Shown here: one piece after another, positions 61,040-64,000 of the stretch | How positions within the stretch are numbered: position 1 is the stretch's first letter | Layout: the number at the start of each line of letters is the position of its first letter | Source: Halopseudomonas pachastrellae | Lineage (GTDB): Bacteria; Pseudomonadota; Gammaproteobacteria; Pseudomonadales; Pseudomonadaceae | Assembly (NCBI RefSeq): GCF_900114765.1 | Contig: NZ_FOUD01000002.1 | Location: 1 to 64,000 of the forward strand | Direction: 5' to 3' | DNA: 64,000 nt | Program-made: the position numbers and the translations under genes | Notes under the pieces: generated by a model | Database searches by the model: none | What the model was told of the DNA's origin: nothing | The model's input: only the letters and a program-made list of their open reading frames with translations

Positions 61040-64000
61040 TTAGCCGACCCACACGCGGGCGTTACGGAACATGCGCATCCAGCCGCCGTCTTCGCTCCAG
61101 TCATCCGGGTGCCAGGAGTTCTGTACGGCGCGGAACACGCGCTCGGGGTGCGGCATCATGATGGTGACGCGACCGTCGCGGGTGGTCAGGCCGGTAATGC
61201 CGCGCGGCGAGCCGTTCGGGTTGGCCGGATAGCGTTCGGTCATGCGACCGCGGTTGTCGACATAACGCAGGGCAACGGCGTTGGCGGCCTCACAGGCGTC
61301 AACAGCGGCGCTGCTGGCAAACTCGGCGTGGCCTTCACCGTGGGCGATGGCAATCGGTAGACGGCTGCCAACCATGCCGCTGAGGAAGATCGACGGCGAA
61401 GGCTGCACTTCAACCATGGCAACACGCGCTTCGAACTGCTCGGAGCGGTTACGCACAAAGCGCGGCCAGTGGTCGCTGCCAGGAATCAGCTCACGCAGGT
61501 TGGAGAGCATCTGACAGCCATTACATACGCCAAGAGCGAAGGTATCAGGGCGAGCAAAGAAGGCTGTAAAGGCTTCACGGGCAACCTGGTTGAACAGGAT
61601 CGATTTGGCCCACCCCTCACCAGCGCCCAGCACGTCACCGTAGGAGAAGCCGCCACAGGCGACCAGACCACGGAAGTCTTCCAGCTCAACGCGGCCACTG
61701 AGAATGTCGCTCATGTGTACGTCGACCGCGCTGAAGCCGGCGCGGTTGAAGGCGGCGGCCATTTCAACCTGACCATTGACGCCCTGCTCACGCAGAATGG
61801 CAACGCGTGGGCGCGAGCCCTTGCTGATGGCCGGTGCGGCAACGTCTTCGTTGATATCAAAGCTGAGCAGCGCGTGCAGGCCCGGGTTGGCGTCGTCGGC
61901 AATGCCTTCAAACTCCTGATCCGCGCATTCGGCGTTGTCGCGCAGGCGCTGAATCTGCCAGCTGGTTTCGCTCCAGGCTTGCTGCCAGATGGCGCGGGTG
62001 CTTCCCAGCACCGGCTTGCCGTTAAACTCGAAGCGAATCGCCTGCTCGCTGGCGGGCTGACCGATCACCGCGCTGCAATCACCCAGGCCAGCGGCAGACA
62101 GCTGTGCCAGCACTTCTTCGGTGTCGCTCTGGGCAACCTGAATAACCGCACCCAGCTCTTCGTTGAACAGTACGTCGGCCAGTGTGCTGGCGTCTTGCGC
62201 CAGTACGTCGAGGTTGATGTTCAGGCCGCAGCGGGCGGCAAAGGCCATCTCGGTCAGCGTGGTGAACAGGCCACCGTCGGAGCGGTCGTGATAGGCGAGC
62301 AGCAGCTCGTCCTGGTTCAGGCCCTGGATCACGGCGAAGAAGGCTTTGAGGTCTTCAGCGTCGTCCAGATCCGGCACCTGCTGGCCGATCTTGTTGTAGA
62401 CCTGCGCCAGCGCCGAACCGCCCAGACGGTTCTGACCACGGCCCAGATCGATCAAGATCAGATCGGTTGAACCGTGATCCAGACGCAGCTGCGGGGTCAG
62501 GGTCGCGCGCACATCCTGTACCGGTGCAAAGCCAGTGACGATCAGCGACAGCGGCGAGGTAACCGACTTCTCTTTGCCGGACTCGTCCCAGCGGGTCTTC
62601 ATGGACATGGAGTCCTTGCCGACCGGAATGGTGATGCCCAGCTCAGGACACAATTCCATGCCGACCGCCTTGACGGTGTCGTACAGGCGAGCGTCTTCAC
62701 CCGGGTGACCGGCAGCCGACATCCAGTTGGCCGACAGCTTGATGTCCGACAGCTTGTCGATGCGGGCAGCAGCCAGGTTGGTCACGGTTTCTGCCACCGC
62801 CATGCGGCCGGAGGCCGGGGCGTTGAGCAGCGCCAGCGGCGTGCGCTCACCCATGGCCATGGCTTCACCGGTGTTAACGTCGAAGCTGGTAGAGGTGACG
62901 GCGCAGTCGGCAACCGGCACCTGCCATGGGCCAACCATCTGGTCACGGGTGACCATACCGGTGATGCTGCGGTCACCAATGGTGATCAGGAACTGTTTGC
63001 TGGCAACGGCCGGTAGGCGCAGTACGCGTTCGGCAGCGTCGCTCAGGTTCAGTTCATTGGCGCTGAAGTCGTCGCCCTGCTCGGCTTCGCGCTCGACACT
63101 GCGATGCATGCGCGGCGGCTTGCCGAGCAGAACCGACAGCGGCATGTCGACCGGCTGATTGTCGAAGTGCGTGTCGTTGAGTACCAGCAGTTGCTCTTCG
63201 GTGGCTTCACCCACCACAGCGAAGGGGCAACGCTCACGCTGGCAGATGGCTTCGAAACGCTCGAAATCGGCGTTCGGCACGGCCATGACGTAGCGTTCCT
63301 GGGATTCGTTGGACCAGATTTCCAGCGGGCTCATGCCCGGCTCGTCATTCGGCACGTTACGCAGCTCGAAACGACCGCCGCGGCCACCGTCGTTAACCAG
63401 CTCCGGGAAGGCGTTGGACAGACCGCCCGCGCCCACGTCGTGGATAAAGGCGATCGGGTTCTTGTCCCCCAGCTGCCAGCAGCGGTCGATGACCTCTTGG
63501 CAGCGGCGCTCCATTTCCGGGTTTTCACGCTGCACGGAGGCAAAGTCCAGGTCCTCGGCGCTGGCACCTGTGGCCATCGAGGACGCCGCGCCGCCGCCCA
63601 GACCGATCAGCATCGCCGGGCCACCCAGCACGATCAGCTTGGCGCCAACCGGGATGTCGGACTTCTCGACGTGGGTTGCACGGATGTTGCCCATGCCACC
63701 GGCGATCATGATCGGCTTGTGGTAACCACGGGTTTCCGGGCCACGGGGCGAGTCGATAGTAGTTTCGAAGGTACGGAAGTAACCGTTCAGGTTCGGACGA
63801 CCAAACTCGTTGTTGAACGCGGCGCCGCCGAGCGGGCCTTCGATCATGATCTGCAGCGGGGTAACAATGCGCGACGGCTTGCCGTTGTCTTCTTCCCACG
63901 GTTGGACGAAGCCCGGAATGCGCAGGTTAGAGACGGTAAAACCGGTCAGGCCAGCCTTGGGCTTGCCGCCGATACCGGTTGCGCCTTCGTCACGAATTTC
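61040..64000 (-). CDS. purL: Phosphoribosylformylglycinamidine synthase (5' end outside the window)
   Basis: The frame is open from the window edge to the stop at 61040: 986 of about 1300 residues are visible. The reading continues past the internal ATG at 63847 upstream as [20 protein letters not shown], which is a normal PurL segment. FGAM synthase domain motifs include [19 protein letters not shown] and [15 protein letters not shown]. The C-terminal glutaminase shows [12 protein letters not shown] (Cys nucleophile), HGEGHAEF and MPHPERVFR. It converts FGAR to FGAM in purine synthesis. Confidence 0.97.
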   Translation of the reverse strand, partial: EIRDEGATGIGGKPKAGLTGFTVSNLRIPGFVQPWEEDNGKPSRIVTPLQIMIEGPLGGAAFNNEFGRPNLNGYFRTFETTIDSPRGPETRGYHKPIMIAGGMGNIRATHVEKSDIPVGAKLIVLGGPAMLIGLGGGAASSMATGASAEDLDFASVQRENPEMERRCQEVIDRCWQLGDKNPIAFIHDVGAGGLSNAFPELVNDGGRGGRFELRNVPNDEPGMSPLEIWSNESQERYVMAVPNADFERFEAICQRERCPFAVVGEATEEQLLVLNDTHFDNQPVDMPLSVLLGKPPRMHRSVEREAEQGDDFSANELNLSDAAERVLRLPAVASKQFLITIGDRSITGMVTRDQMVGPWQVPVADCAVTSTSFDVNTGEAMAMGERTPLALLNAPASGRMAVAETVTNLAAARIDKLSDIKLSANWMSAAGHPGEDARLYDTVKAVGMELCPELGITIPVGKDSMSMKTRWDESGKEKSVTSPLSLIVTGFAPVQDVRATLTPQLRLDHGSTDLILIDLGRGQNRLGGSALAQVYNKIGQQVPDLDDAEDLKAFFAVIQGLNQDELLLAYHDRSDGGLFTTLTEMAFAARCGLNINLDVLAQDASTLADVLFNEELGAVIQVAQSDTEEVLAQLSAAGLGDCSAVIGQPASEQAIRFEFNGKPVLGSTRAIWQQAWSETSWQIQRLRDNAECADQEFEGIADDANPGLHALLSFDINEDVAAPAISKGSRPRVAILREQGVNGQVEMAAAFNRAGFSAVDVHMSDILSGRVELEDFRGLVACGGFSYGDVLGAGEGWAKSILFNQVAREAFTAFFARPDTFALGVCNGCQMLSNLRELIPGSDHWPRFVRNRSEQFEARVAMVEVQPSPSIFLSGMVGSRLPIAIAHGEGHAEFASSAAVDACEAANAVALRYVDNRGRMTERYPANPNGSPRGITGLTTRDGRVTIMMPHPERVFRAVQNSWHPDDWSEDGGWMRMFRNARVWVG

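Overview
This GC-rich window reads as chromosome of a Pseudomonas-related gammaproteobacterium, possibly the Halopseudomonas / P. pertucinogena lineage. The main evidence is one conserved block: thrC-hom, dsbC, xerD, rplS-trmD-rimM-rpsP, ffh, the ypjD-like and corC-like genes, an SGNH hydrolase, purT, a DUF1289 gene, a gamma carbonic anhydrase and finally purL. As I remember it, this is the order of the P. aeruginosa chromosome; I could not run an alignment. No rRNA, tRNA or CRISPR array was seen.

Layout. 1-0.5 kb: 5' end of an IS110-family element, with only the first 33 transposase codons and its noncoding end. 0.56-8.1 kb: six-gene catabolic operon on the minus strand (aldehyde dehydrogenase, decarboxylating dehydrogenase, class III aminotransferase, D-2-hydroxyacid dehydrogenase, amidase, class I aminotransferase) with no transporter or regulator. 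8.4-13.5 kb: DUF4399 protein and the osmoregulated periplasmic glucan genes opgG/opgH. 13.7-21.3 kb: five-gene RND efflux operon ending in its own response regulator and sensor kinase. 21.3-29.5 kb: envelope and stress genes (DUF1275, YebC, MscS-type channel, YiaAB, PspA), a metallo-beta-lactamase-fold hydrolase with a LysR regulator, a CHAD protein and a zinc peptidase. 29.5-32.3 kb: EamA exporter, a tandem glycine riboswitch driving a TRIC-type channel gene, and an Ohr peroxidase. 32.3-49.3 kb: the conserved housekeeping block, interrupted between dsbC and xerD by a palindrome-rich MITE-like element.

49.3-61 kb is the accessory part. It holds several broken genes: a small frameshifted gene, a DUF6268 porin-like gene with a nonsense codon, a decayed BamA-like barrel gene, a frameshifted DUF998 gene and an L,D-transpeptidase stump. 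Between them are intact genes, including a DNA ligase with a signal peptide, QueH, a DUF2855 enzyme and a DUF3010 protein. At 57.6-60.9 kb I find a decayed chromosomal integron. A remnant of the integron integrase gene (intI) points right. To its left a cassette array is read leftward: DUF3024 and monooxygenase-like cassettes, each closed by an attC site directly after its stop codon, plus a cassette without a convincing gene and a truncated terminal attC. An AT-rich ankyrin-repeat lipoprotein gene lies between intI and the array. The window closes in purL, whose 5' end lies outside.

The integron relic is the most notable structure. Second come the MITE-like element, the IS110 noncoding end (possible guide RNA) and the riboswitch-controlled channel. 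Functions are assigned from motifs read by eye; no database search was possible.
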